A stretch of 11,956 bases of DNA from Pontiellaceae bacterium (GCA_016937035.1 JAFGWS010000175.1:1-11956), one strand, 5' to 3'; shown: positions 1 to 6,965, counted from the first letter of the stretch. Notes: generated from the letters alone by a model not told the origin. A program made the numbers and translations.

Positions 1-33
1 GCCGGGAATGTCGATACCGAGTACACGTGGCAT
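1..33 (-). CDS. rpsM: 30S ribosomal protein S13, N-terminal fragment (runs off window)
   Basis: Only the first 11 codons are inside the window. They read MPRVLGIDIPG, the characteristic N-terminus of bacterial S13, a small-subunit head protein that contacts the large subunit and P-site tRNA. The start codon is at 33-31, and a Shine-Dalgarno AAGGAG (complement of 41-46) lies 7 nt upstream. The gene starts 15 nt after the rpmJ stop, matching the widespread infA-rpmJ-rpsM order, so it is almost certainly co-transcribed with those genes. The rest of the alpha operon (rpsK, rpsD, rpoA, rplQ) would be expected beyond position 1 but cannot be seen. Confidence 0.9.
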   Translation of the reverse strand, partial: MPRVLGIDIPG

Positions 34-48
34 TGATAAACTCCTTGA

Positions 49-162
49 TTATCCTTGGCGTTGCTTGTGGCGCGGGTTCGTGCAGATAATACGCACCACG
101 CCCTTGCGCCGGATTACTTTACATTGTTCACACATACGTTTTACTGAAGTTCGTACTTTCAT
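49..162 (-). CDS. rpmJ: 50S ribosomal protein L36 (zinc-ribbon form)
   Basis: This 37-residue protein begins [20 protein letters not shown], typical of bacterial L36, the smallest large-subunit protein. The zinc-ribbon ligands C11, C14, C27 and H32 are all present, so this is the zinc-binding (C+) paralogue and not the zinc-free form made under zinc limitation. The start is ATG at 162-160, with AGGAG about 8 nt upstream. The reading frame stays open further upstream to 321, but that extension lies inside infA and is not L36-like. The gene sits 16 nt after infA and 15 nt before rpsM, so the three form one transcription unit. Length and sequence match the family closely. Confidence 0.96.
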   Translation of the reverse strand: MKVRTSVKRMCEQCKVIRRKGVVRIICTNPRHKQRQG

Positions 163-178
163 CTCATTGCTCCTGGTC

Positions 179-397
179 TTATAGCACCAGACGCCCCTTG
201 GACATGTCGTAGGGCGACATTTCAACTTTAACCTGCACACCGGTTTCCGGCACGTCGTTGCCGGGGTCCCCGCGTCCAATGAACGCCACAAAACGGTGCC
301 CATTACACAGTTCCGCGTCAAAAGCGTGGTTGTCTATCACAGATATCAAACGAGCGTCTAGCAAAATTGTCTCTTTTTTATCCACAACGACCCCCAA
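179..397 (-). CDS. infA: Translation initiation factor IF-1, divergent in the basic loop
   Basis: This protein of about 72 residues has the OB-fold (S1-like) plan of IF-1. An NGH motif lies in the middle and [10 protein letters not shown] near the C-terminus, matching the PYDLSKGRI signature. IF-1 binds the 30S A site and assists initiation with IF-2 and IF-3. The order infA-rpmJ-rpsM supports the call. Unusually, the near-universal basic stretch after strand 3 (GKMRKNxIRI in most bacteria) is replaced by [12 protein letters not shown], which is acidic and rich in glycine and proline, with one residue fewer overall. Nearby frames do not restore the usual motif, so a simple frameshift is unlikely. 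The start is uncertain. TTG at 397-395 has AGGG about 7 nt upstream. GTG at 385-383 would give the usual distance of about 30 residues to the NGH motif. No extra C-terminal basic tail is present. Confidence 0.9.
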   Translation of the reverse strand: MGVVVDKKETILLDARLISVIDNHAFDAELCNGHRFVAFIGRGDPGNDVPETGVQVKVEMSPYDMSKGRLVL

Positions 398-476
398 TCC
401 ACTTCCCTTTTTCAGCAGGGGACGAGGAAGCTACAAATCACCGTTCCACAAAGCAACCCTCGTTTTTCTTTTTTTG

Positions 477-503
477 ATGATAAACGGATCCTCTGTTTCT
501 GAA
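477..503 (-). promoter_or_regulatory. Possible promoter for infA-rpmJ-rpsM
   Basis: On the minus strand there is a -10-like TATCAT (complement of 477-482, five of six consensus bases). A weak -35-like TTCAGA (complement of 498-503) lies 15 nt upstream, a short spacer. The -35 overlaps one arm of the inverted repeat at 497-529. About 80 nt, including an A-rich tract, would separate the transcript start from the infA start. Some promoter is required here because the flanking gene is divergent, but this exact site is a guess. Confidence 0.25.
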
Positions 504-529
504 TCAGGGGTGGAGTCTGCGATTCAGAA
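497..529. repeat. Perfect 9-bp inverted repeat in the infA/tatD divergent region
   Basis: TTCTGAATC (497-505) and GATTCAGAA (521-529) are exact reverse complements separated by 15 nt. No T-run follows on either strand, so this is not an obvious terminator. Its place between two divergent genes, overlapping the possible infA -35 and about 33 nt upstream of the tatD-side -35, would suit an operator for a dimeric regulator or an RNA hairpin. The function is inferred only. Confidence 0.5.
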
Positions 530-536
530 CCGATAA

Positions 537-552
537 TTCCCCTGCGGGGGAA
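537..552. repeat. Short GC-rich inverted repeat next to the tatD promoter
   Basis: TTCCCC (537-542) pairs with GGGGAA (547-552) around the loop TGCG. It lies ten bases upstream of the -35-like element of the plus-strand promoter. It has no U-tract on either side. It may be a small hairpin or part of a binding site, and no function can be assigned. Confidence 0.35.
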
Positions 553-561
553 AGGTTTGCT

Positions 562-589
562 TTGCGTGTATAGTTGGTGTGGGTATACT
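562..589 (+). promoter_or_regulatory. Probable sigma-70-type promoter for the TatD-family gene
   Basis: A -10 element TATACT (584-589, five of six consensus bases) is preceded at 16 nt by TTGCGT (562-567), which keeps the TTG core of a -35. Transcription would start near 596. That gives a short leader carrying the Shine-Dalgarno AAGGAG (609-614) ahead of the ATG at 619. Confidence 0.55.
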
Positions 590-618
590 GTTTAGCTGCA
601 AGTGAGGGAAGGAGCATC

Positions 619-1404
619 ATGAGACTGTTTGACTGCCATAACCATATTCAGGATGAACGCCTTTACGGCGATCTTGCCGGAGTCCTTGCCCGGGCGCACA
701 GCGCCGGCGTGGTTAAAATGGGGGTAAAGGGCTGCTGTGAGGCGGATTGGCCGCGGGTGATTCGGATTATGCAGACCTGCCCCGGCATTTATCCATCCTT
801 CGGCATTCATCCGTGGGAGATTGACAAGCGTTCGGACGAATGGTCCGAGCGCCTTGAATCGCTTTTGCTGACTTATCCGCAGGCCGGGGTTGGGGAGATC
901 GGAATCGATCATGCCGTTGAACCGCGAAACCATGCAGAACAGGAAGCCGTGTTTATTGCTCAACTGGAGCTGGCGCGCAGGTTGGAGCGCCCGGTCTCGA
1001 TTCATTGTCGTAAGGCATGGGGGCGACTGATTGAGCTGCTGGACGCATTCGGCAAACTGCCGTGCGGCATGTTGATTCACTGTTTCGGCGGTTCGGCGGA
1101 GGTTGCTGCGGAACTGGTGAAGCGCGGAGGCTGTATTTCGTTTTCGGGATCAATCACCCGTCCGAATAATCGCAAGGCAGGTCCGGCGATCGGTGCGGTT
1201 CCGAAGGATCGGATTCTAATTGAAACCGACGCGCCTGATATTCTTCCCTTCGATGCCGAAGGGGCTCTCAATGAACCCGCAAACCTGCCGCTGATCCTAA
1301 AGAAGGCCGCGGAACTTCGCGGCCTTTCTGAGGCGGAACTGGCGGAGCTGACCTTCCGCAACGCCGAGCGTTTTTTTGCGAAAGGTCTCCCGTTGTCGGA
1401 TTAG
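619..1404 (+). CDS. TatD-family metal-dependent hydrolase (amidohydrolase-fold, putative nuclease)
   Basis: This 261-residue protein has the expected length for TatD/YcfH-type enzymes, TIM-barrel hydrolases with two metals that have been linked to DNA 3'-end processing and D-aminoacyl-tRNA deacylation. All metal-site motifs are visible: HxH at H7 and H9 (CHNHI), E93 in GEIGID, H129 in SIHCRKA, H154 in IHCFGG and D204 in ETDAPD. The ATG at 619 is chosen because AAGGAG (609-614) precedes it and the HxH then falls at the usual extreme N-terminus. The frame extends to 574, but that start would overlap the promoter. The gene is monocistronic, transcribed away from infA, and ends 5 nt before the convergent methyltransferase gene. 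Family membership is secure, but the true substrate cannot be told from sequence. Confidence 0.92.
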   Translation: MRLFDCHNHIQDERLYGDLAGVLARAHSAGVVKMGVKGCCEADWPRVIRIMQTCPGIYPSFGIHPWEIDKRSDEWSERLESLLLTYPQAGVGEIGIDHAVEPRNHAEQEAVFIAQLELARRLERPVSIHCRKAWGRLIELLDAFGKLPCGMLIHCFGGSAEVAAELVKRGGCISFSGSITRPNNRKAGPAIGAVPKDRILIETDAPDILPFDAEGALNEPANLPLILKKAAELRGLSEAELAELTFRNAERFFAKGLPLSD

Positions 1405-1408
1405 AACC

Positions 1409-1430
1409 TTCAGCAGCCCCTGTGGCTGAA
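1409..1430. terminator. Weak hairpin at the convergent gene junction
   Basis: TTCAGC (1409-1414) and GCTGAA (1425-1430) can form a 6-bp stem with a 10-nt loop, just after the TatD-family stop and over the last codons of the opposing methyltransferase gene. There is no T-run on either side. It may be a marginal bidirectional terminator, or chance. Confidence 0.2.
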
Positions 1431-2717
1431 ACGGGCAATGAACATGGCGTCGCCGGGTCCGTCCCAAGGCCAGACCTGCAACTGACCGTCGGTCTTTTCT
1501 CCTGTGAGCGGATTGATAAAGGGATCGAGGCGAAACTGAGGACTCGTTTGAAGGAACTCCTGAACCACATCTTCGGTCTCGGGCCGCGTGAGTGAACAGA
1601 CGGCATAGACCAGTGCACCGTCGGGCTTAACGCTCCAGGCGGCATTGCGGAGAATAGACAGCTGTCGATTTGCGCATTTTTCCGCTTCGTCGTCGGTCGT
1701 TCGCCATCGGGCATCCGGATTGCGTCCCCAGGTTCCCCATCCGGAGCAGGGCGCATCCACCAACACGCCGTCAAATCTATTGCGGAAAGGCGTGTCGGAG
1801 GCAGCATTAAAGAGCTGTGTGCGGATATTGCGCATGCCGTATCGACGCGCCCGTTTTTTAAGCTCCTGCAGTGCGCTTTCGCGGATGTCGGAGGAAAAGA
1901 CCTTGCCCTTTTGCTGCATGAGATCCATCAGGTGCAGCGACTTCCCGCCGGCACCCGCGCAGCAGTCCCACCATTTATCTCCGGGCAGCGGCGCACAAAC
2001 CTGCGCAACGCATTGAGAAGAAATATCCTGCACGCAGAACGTATCTGCTTTTTGGCCGAGTTTATGATCCAGACTGGTTCCGGCATCGGTACAAACGGCC
2101 GAGCTGAGTCCGGTGTGAGGTTGGGCGGGAACCTGATGTTCGGCAAGGAGATCAATGAAGGTTTGCGGATCAATCCGGGAACGCAGCCAAGTCGGCGGAC
2201 GCTGCTGAAAACACTCAATACAGTGCAGGACTGACTCTGCCTCGACCACCTGAATAAACCCGGACGGAACTAGATCGGCCGGGGTAAGCATTCGGTCGCC
2301 GAGTTTTTCGCGAAACCAGTCGTTTATCCGTATGGACTTTTCCGTGAGGGAGAGATTTCCGATAGGGGTGAGGGCCATCGGCAGATAACTTTGCGTCCGA
2401 ATATATCGATAACTGGGATGCGGTTCGGCGGACTCGAGCATCGCGCTGAGCAGGCAGGCATCGACTGGATCCAGCGCGAGTTTATCGACCGTCCAGCCGT
2501 ACCATCGGAAGTAGGAAAAGAGCGATTCTGAAAGAAAGCGACGATCGCGGGAGCCGAGCTCGCGATGGGTTCGAAGGTGATGATTCAGCAGGACATCAGC
2601 CGGGCGGCCCTCTTCAACGACCAGTTTGCGAAAGTCGGGCAGAAGCTCTCGAAGGAGTTCATAATGACGTCGAAGAACCTTTTCAGGAAGTGAATTCGAT
2701 TGAGGTGGATTTTCCAT
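1410..2717 (-). CDS. RsmB/NOP2-family rRNA (cytosine-C5) methyltransferase
   Basis: This 435-residue SAM-dependent RNA m5C methyltransferase has a divergent N-terminal part of about 200 residues and a C-terminal Rossmann-fold catalytic domain. Visible motifs are VQDISSQ (229-235), the SAM-binding loop CCAGAGGKS (252-260), motif IV DAPCSG with C324, and motif VI YAVCSL with C374. The two cysteines are the pair used by this family, one forming the covalent adduct with cytosine and the other assisting release. Length and layout resemble RsmB, which methylates 16S rRNA C967 in E. coli. The N-terminal region is only loosely like its NusB-type domain, so the exact target base is uncertain. The ATG at 2717-2715 has no good Shine-Dalgarno. 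The gene is divergent from ndk and convergent with the TatD-family gene, so it probably has its own transcript. Confidence 0.88.
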   Translation of the reverse strand: MENPPQSNSLPEKVLRRHYELLRELLPDFRKLVVEEGRPADVLLNHHLRTHRELGSRDRRFLSESLFSYFRWYGWTVDKLALDPVDACLLSAMLESAEPHPSYRYIRTQSYLPMALTPIGNLSLTEKSIRINDWFREKLGDRMLTPADLVPSGFIQVVEAESVLHCIECFQQRPPTWLRSRIDPQTFIDLLAEHQVPAQPHTGLSSAVCTDAGTSLDHKLGQKADTFCVQDISSQCVAQVCAPLPGDKWWDCCAGAGGKSLHLMDLMQQKGKVFSSDIRESALQELKKRARRYGMRNIRTQLFNAASDTPFRNRFDGVLVDAPCSGWGTWGRNPDARWRTTDDEAEKCANRQLSILRNAAWSVKPDGALVYAVCSLTRPETEDVVQEFLQTSPQFRLDPFINPLTGEKTDGQLQVWPWDGPGDAMFIARFSHRGC

Positions 2718-2790
2718 AAAGTATCATTTCGGTGTTGTACCGGCAAACTCAGGTAGGTATGTAGGGCTTCAATACTTGAGGAGGATAAGA

Positions 2791-3951
2791 ATGTCAAAGG
2801 AACTTGGGTACGTATTAATTACCCCGTACACACTGCGAAAATCGCGAACCGGCGGTGTACTGGGACGCCTGCTGAGCAGAACGGGCCTTGATCTGGTTGC
2901 TGCCCGCATGTTTGGACCCAGCCAGGAACTCGTCACGCGCTACGCTGAGCTGGTTCGACGCAGCGAGGATGTCTGGCCGGAAATCCGTGAAATCTTGGCG
3001 GAATATATTGAGCGGGAGCTCGCCCCCACGGAAGACGGTCAGGTGCACCGTGTTCTCATGCTGCTTTTCGAAGGAGAAAATGCGATCCGCCGCCTCCGCG
3101 ATGCCGTGGGCGGATTTGAAGATTCGATCGAAAGTGCGGACACGATTCGCGGGACTTACGGGGACTACATAAAGGCGAACGATGGGAGTATAACCTATTT
3201 TGAGCCTGCCGTGCTGGCGGGACCATCGAAAAAATTTGTGCAAGCATCGCTCAAAATCTGGGCCGAATTTTCGGAGAGCGATGGAGGCGTGCTGGATAAT
3301 GCCATCCGCTTGGCGGATGATAAAGACGTTCAGAAGACGCTGGTCATTATCAAGCCCGACAACTTTACGTTCCCAAGCTCGCGACCGGGCAATATCATGG
3401 ACATTTTTTCGCGTTCGGGACTGCGCCTGATCGGGGCTAAGCTGCTGCGGATGAGTCTGGCCGAGGCGCTCGAATTTTACGGGCCGGTTCAGCCGGTGCT
3501 GCGCGATAAGCTTGGAAAAATCGCAGTGGAACGTGCCTGCAAAGTACTCAAAAAAGAGTTTGCCTTTGATATGCCCCCGTCCGTATACGATGCACTGGCG
3601 AAGACCCTCGGCCCCGCCTTTGGGGATCATCAGTTTTACAGCATTATGAATTTTATGACGGGCCAATGGGCCCCGGACGTGCAAGGTGCCGAACGCGATG
3701 AAGAAGGTAAAGTCCGCTGCATGACCTTGGTTTATGCGGGAGAAAACGCGGTTGAAAAAATACGGAATATTCTGGGACCGACCGACCCGAGCAAAGCGGC
3801 TCCCGGTTCGGTGCGCAAAGAATTCGGTACGGATATTATGGTGAATGCCGCCCATGCATCCGACTCGCCGGAAAATGCGCTGCGCGAAATTGGAATCATA
3901 AAAATACAGCAGGACACCATCAAGCGATGGTATGAACAGTACTACAGTTAA
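2791..3951 (+). CDS. ndk: Tandem-domain nucleoside diphosphate kinase with a degenerate N-terminal domain
   Basis: This 386-residue protein contains two NDK-like domains, where most bacterial NDKs have one of about 140-150 residues. NDK moves the gamma-phosphate from NTPs to NDPs through a phosphohistidine. The C-terminal domain (about 181-370) looks active: TLVIIKPD with K188, GENAV near 317, the TDPSKAAPGSVRKEFG segment (331-346), and catalytic H355 in VNAAHASDS. It also carries an insertion of some 50 residues between FYGP (229) and the FMTG segment (288). The N-terminal domain (about 6-160) keeps the outline (GENAIRRLRD, IRGTYGDY). However, the lysine of IKPD is replaced in ITPY, and the catalytic histidine aligns with A143 in AVLAGPS, so it should not form phosphohistidine. 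The start at 2791 is fixed by GAGGAGG at 2778-2784; a TTG at 2776 overlaps that site. The aspartate aminotransferase follows 14 nt later, so the two are co-transcribed. Confidence 0.88.
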   Translation: MSKELGYVLITPYTLRKSRTGGVLGRLLSRTGLDLVAARMFGPSQELVTRYAELVRRSEDVWPEIREILAEYIERELAPTEDGQVHRVLMLLFEGENAIRRLRDAVGGFEDSIESADTIRGTYGDYIKANDGSITYFEPAVLAGPSKKFVQASLKIWAEFSESDGGVLDNAIRLADDKDVQKTLVIIKPDNFTFPSSRPGNIMDIFSRSGLRLIGAKLLRMSLAEALEFYGPVQPVLRDKLGKIAVERACKVLKKEFAFDMPPSVYDALAKTLGPAFGDHQFYSIMNFMTGQWAPDVQGAERDEEGKVRCMTLVYAGENAVEKIRNILGPTDPSKAAPGSVRKEFGTDIMVNAAHASDSPENALREIGIIKIQQDTIKRWYEQYYS

Positions 3952-3965
3952 TCGGGGGAAAAACA

Positions 3966-5162
3966 ATGTGGAAAGAAATTGAGCCGGCTCCAGCCGACGC
4001 AATTCTGGGGCTTACAGAGGCGTTCAAAAAAGACAACAACCCAAACAAAGTCAATCTTGGCGTGGGGGTTTATGAGGATGGACAGGGGAAAACACCTGTC
4101 CTTAAATGTATTAAGGCCGCTGAAAAACGGTTACTTGGAACGCAGACCACCAAAGGGTATCTGCCGATTTCGGGCGACCCGGAGTACAGCGTCGGCGTAC
4201 AGAAACTCATCTTCGGTGCAGAAAGCGATGTGATCCGGGAGGGCCGTGCGGCGACGGTTCATTCCCCTGGCGGAACCGGCGCATTGCGCGTGGGCGCAGA
4301 ACTGCTCAAAAAGTTTAAGCCCAACGCTAAGCTTTGGGTCAGTTCACCGACGTGGGCCAACCACAAGAGCATTTTTTCTGCGGCGGGATTTGCGGTCGAG
4401 GAGTATCCATACTACTGCTCCGAAACACACGGTGTAGCTTTTGATGCGATGGTTGCGTGTCTGGAAACAGTTTCGCCGGACGACGTCGTGCTTCTGCACG
4501 TCTGCTGCCATAATCCGACCGGCGTCGATCTCAGCGCGGTTCAGTGGGACCGGATTCTGGACATTGCCGTTAAAAAGGGTTGGATCCCGTTCCTCGACTT
4601 TGCCTATCAGGGCTTTGGCGAAGGGGTTGCGGCCGACCGTATTGCGGTAGAAAAATTTGCGGCGGCGGGTATCGACTTTTATGTTGCCAGCTCGTTCTCC
4701 AAAAATTTTGGACTCTACTGCGAACGCACCGGCGCACTGACCATTGTAACGAGGAGCAAGGAAGAAGCTGGGACAGCGATGAGCCATGTTAAAACCGTCG
4801 TCCGCGCAAACTATTCCAACCCGCCGTCGCACGGCGGTTTGGCCGCGCAGACCATCCTGCAGGATGAAGCCCTTACCGAACAGTGGATGGGCGAAGTGGC
4901 AGAGATGCGCGAGCGGATTAGAGCCATGCGTAAGGCGTTGGTCGATGGACTCACGGCGCGCGGCGTTGATCAGGATTTTTCCTATATCACGGAGCAGCGA
5001 GGCATGTTCTCTTTTAGCGGGCTCTCCGACGAAGTCGTCGCGTGGCTGCGCGAAAATCGCGCGATCTACATCGTCAAAGGCGGGCGCATTAACCTGGCGG
5101 GATTAACGCCATCGAATATCGATTATGTCTGCGATTCGATTGCAGAAGCACTGAAGAGATAG
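3966..5162 (+). CDS. aspC: Aspartate aminotransferase (class I, subgroup Ialpha)
   Basis: This 398-residue PLP enzyme of the AspC/TyrB type reversibly converts aspartate and 2-oxoglutarate to oxaloacetate and glutamate in the cytoplasm. Its motifs sit almost exactly where they do in E. coli AspC. W130 stacks on PLP, N183 is in HNPTG, D211 and Y214 are in DFAYQGF, and the Schiff-base lysine K246 is in SSFSKNFG. R280 in VVRANYSNPP and R374 in GRINLAG are the two arginines that bind the substrate carboxylates. The presence of R280 favours a dicarboxylic substrate. An aromatic aminotransferase (TyrB-like) role remains possible because the two enzymes overlap. The ATG at 3966 follows a GGGGGA stretch about 7 nt upstream. 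The gene lies 14 nt after ndk and 15 nt before the flavodiiron gene, within one apparent operon. Confidence 0.93.
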   Translation: MWKEIEPAPADAILGLTEAFKKDNNPNKVNLGVGVYEDGQGKTPVLKCIKAAEKRLLGTQTTKGYLPISGDPEYSVGVQKLIFGAESDVIREGRAATVHSPGGTGALRVGAELLKKFKPNAKLWVSSPTWANHKSIFSAAGFAVEEYPYYCSETHGVAFDAMVACLETVSPDDVVLLHVCCHNPTGVDLSAVQWDRILDIAVKKGWIPFLDFAYQGFGEGVAADRIAVEKFAAAGIDFYVASSFSKNFGLYCERTGALTIVTRSKEEAGTAMSHVKTVVRANYSNPPSHGGLAAQTILQDEALTEQWMGEVAEMRERIRAMRKALVDGLTARGVDQDFSYITEQRGMFSFSGLSDEVVAWLRENRAIYIVKGGRINLAGLTPSNIDYVCDSIAEALKR

Positions 5163-5177
5163 AACGGCGGGTATCTG

Positions 5178-6368
5178 ATGAACATTACACTTAAAGAAGG
5201 AATCGACTGGGTAGGTTACGTCGACTGGACCGTGCGCGATTTCCATGGCTACAAAACGGAAAGCGGCTCCACCTACAACGCTTACCTGATTCGCGACGAA
5301 AAAACCGCCGTCATCGACGCGGTGAAAGCGCCTTATGCGGGAAAATATTTGGAGCGTATACAGAAGCTCGCGCCGCTCGAAAGCATTGACTATATCGTCT
5401 GCAACCATGCTGAGCCCGACCACTCCGGCGGACTGCCCGCTGCGATGGCCGTATGCCCCAACGCAACACTCGTCTGTAACGCCAAGTGTAAAATTGCGCT
5501 CGAAAAGCATTATGATACGACCCATTGGAAATGGCAGATCGTTGACGACGGCGACACCCTTTCGCTCGGCAAACGTACCCTTCAGTTCCTTAACACACCC
5601 ATGGTGCACTGGCCCGAATCCATGTTCACCTATCTGCCCGAAGAAAAGCTTCTCTTCTCAATGGATGCCTTTGGTCAGCACTATGCTTCTGCCTTCCGCT
5701 TCGACGACGAAGAACCGCTCAGCGTGGTCCTTCAGGAAGCCAAGGCGTACTACGCCAACATCGTCATGCTCTACGGTCGGCCCATCAGCCAGACCATGGA
5801 ACGCGCAGCAGAACTCGACATCGAAATGATTGCGCCGAGCCACGGCGTCATTTGGCGCAGCCACATCAAGGACGTGTTTGAAGCGTATCAGAAATATGTT
5901 GTCTGCAAGCCGCGCCCCAAAGTGGTTGTGGTGTATGCCACCATGTGGAAAGCCACAGAGAAGATGGCCGAAGCCATTCTGGAAGGGGCTCAGGAGTATG
6001 ATGTAGAGGTGCAGTTCTTGAATGTGGATTCCACACACATGACGCGCATCGTGACGGAAACGCTTGACTGCGCCGCCATCGCCATCGGCTCGCCGACACT
6101 CAACAACGGCATTATGCCCAGCATGGCCGGCGTGCTTTGCTATCTCAAAGGGCTCCGTCCGACCGACAAGAAAGGCTTCGCGTTCGGCTCCTACGGCTGG
6201 AGCAAACGCGGCGGTCCTGCAGAAGTGGCCGAAGCCATGGAAGAAATGAAGATTGAAGCCCTGCGCGAACCGATCCGTTCCCAATATGTTCCTTCACCGG
6301 AACTGCTCGAAGAGTGCCGCGAGGCGGGGCGCATGCTCGGAAAATATGCAGCGCAGTTTTCTGAGTGA
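5178..6368 (+). CDS. fprA: Class A flavodiiron protein (O2/NO reductase)
   Basis: This 396-residue cytoplasmic protein has the two-module plan of FprA/Roo flavodiiron proteins. The N-terminal metallo-beta-lactamase-like domain (about 1-245) holds the full diiron ligand set: H77, E79, D81 and H82 in NHAEPDHSGG, H144 in MVHWPE, D163 in SMDAFGQH, and H222 in PSHGVIW. The C-terminal flavodoxin domain (about 248-395) has the FMN phosphate loop YATMWKAT (253-260), GSPTLNNG (304-311) and GSYGWSKRG (337-345). The enzyme takes electrons from rubredoxin and reduces O2 to water, and in some members NO to N2O, without releasing radicals. There is no C-terminal rubredoxin or flavin-reductase extension as in NorV-type or cyanobacterial forms. 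Rubredoxin is instead encoded 75 nt downstream. The ATG at 5178 has only a weak GGCGGGT ribosome site. Whether O2 or NO is preferred cannot be told. Confidence 0.95.
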   Translation: MNITLKEGIDWVGYVDWTVRDFHGYKTESGSTYNAYLIRDEKTAVIDAVKAPYAGKYLERIQKLAPLESIDYIVCNHAEPDHSGGLPAAMAVCPNATLVCNAKCKIALEKHYDTTHWKWQIVDDGDTLSLGKRTLQFLNTPMVHWPESMFTYLPEEKLLFSMDAFGQHYASAFRFDDEEPLSVVLQEAKAYYANIVMLYGRPISQTMERAAELDIEMIAPSHGVIWRSHIKDVFEAYQKYVVCKPRPKVVVVYATMWKATEKMAEAILEGAQEYDVEVQFLNVDSTHMTRIVTETLDCAAIAIGSPTLNNGIMPSMAGVLCYLKGLRPTDKKGFAFGSYGWSKRGGPAEVAEAMEEMKIEALREPIRSQYVPSPELLEECREAGRMLGKYAAQFSE

Positions 6369-6443
6369 AATTTAGTCAGAATCGCCTTGATGAATGTATG
6401 CAAATACAGGAATCATTCCCTCGATTTAAAAAAGGAGAAAAAC

Positions 6444-6608
6444 ATGAAAAAATACATCTGTGACGTATGCGGCTGGATTTATGATCCGGAAATCGGCGAT
6501 CCCGACGGCGGTATTGCTCCTGGAACAGCATTTGAAGATATTCCTGATGATTGGGAATGCCCGGAGTGTGGTGTAGGCAAAGAGGATTTCTCGGTCCTCG
6601 AAGACTAA
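6444..6608 (+). CDS. Rubredoxin
   Basis: This 54-residue rubredoxin has the usual length for the family. The single iron is held by two CxxC knuckles, C6/C9 in ICDVCGW and C39/C42 in CPECG. The aromatic core residues Y4, W11, Y13 and W38 are also in place. Such proteins carry single electrons in the cytoplasm. The ATG at 6444 follows AAAGGAG at 6431-6437, one of the strongest ribosome sites in the window, which suggests high expression. The gene directly follows the flavodiiron gene and ends just before a strong terminator. It is therefore very probably the electron donor to that enzyme and the last gene of the ndk-aspC-fprA-rubredoxin unit. A separate NAD(P)H:rubredoxin reductase would be needed and is not visible here. 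Confidence 0.97.
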   Translation: MKKYICDVCGWIYDPEIGDPDGGIAPGTAFEDIPDDWECPECGVGKEDFSVLED

Positions 6609-6628
6609 ACACCCGCTTCAATCCCTCC

Positions 6629-6659
6629 AAACCGCCCCGTTTCCTCGCGGCGGTTTTTT
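6629..6659 (+). terminator. Rho-independent terminator after rubredoxin
   Basis: AAACCGCC (6629-6636) pairs perfectly with GGCGGTTT (6649-6656) across a 12-nt loop. The 3' arm runs directly into a T-tract (6654-6659). It begins 21 nt after the rubredoxin stop and ends 24 nt before the next gene, which makes it the natural end of the operon. Confidence 0.88.
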
Positions 6660-6683
6660 GTTTTCCGGGCGAAGGGAAACTCC

Positions 6684-6950
6684 ATGGAAAAATTTCTTAT
6701 TCCCATTCTGGTCATGGCGCTCACCGCTCACTTTTTCTTCCAGCGCCTGTTGCTGGCGAAGGGCATGGCGTCTGAAAATCCCAAACCGATTATTCAACGG
6801 CTTTTCATAAATGGAATTGGTCTGGCGATGCTTGCCGTCTTTGCACTGCTTCAGGAAACCAGATCACAATACGGAATGCTCGGTCTCCTGATTCTTTTTG
6901 AAGCTGGGGTCTGCACATGCTTTGCACTCACACTCTTAAAACGGAAGTAG
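6684..6950 (+). CDS. Small three-helix membrane protein, function unknown
   Basis: This 88-residue, strongly hydrophobic protein has three likely transmembrane segments, at about residues 4-24, 40-56 and 64-85. A short polar loop after the first contains SENPKP, and the tail is basic (LLKRK). I do not recognise a family. No catalytic motif is visible, and the cysteines C77 and C79 lie inside the last helix. The ATG at 6684 is preceded by AAGGGA about 8 nt upstream, which supports translation. The gene sits between the rubredoxin terminator and an AsmA-like gene 50 nt downstream, so it has its own promoter or relies on readthrough. It could be an inner-membrane subunit or an orphan membrane protein. 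The gene is likely real, given its ribosome site and uniform hydrophobic pattern, but no function can be assigned. Confidence 0.7.
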   Translation: MEKFLIPILVMALTAHFFFQRLLLAKGMASENPKPIIQRLFINGIGLAMLAVFALLQETRSQYGMLGLLILFEAGVCTCFALTLLKRK

Positions 6951-6965
6951 TCAGCTCAGCCCTTT

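Noticed and set aside
574..618. Upstream extension of the TatD-family frame
   Set aside because: It starts at a TTG and overlaps the -10 element, while the ATG at 619 has a strong Shine-Dalgarno and the standard family N-terminus.
2735..2763. Possible promoter TTGTAC-17-TATGTA before ndk
   Set aside because: The spacing is right, but the -10 matches only three of six consensus bases, too weak to list. Some promoter must exist in 2718-2790.
2776..2790. TTG start five codons upstream for the NDK gene
   Set aside because: This TTG overlaps the GAGGAGG ribosome site that serves the ATG at 2791.
2815..4002. 395-codon minus-strand open frame over the NDK gene
   Set aside because: The plus-strand frame has clear NDK motifs and a strong ribosome site. 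The antisense product shows no recognisable motif.
6387..6443. Longer rubredoxin frame with an N-terminal extension
   Set aside because: The ATG at 6444 has AAAGGAG just upstream and gives the normal 54-residue rubredoxin. The extension is not family-like.
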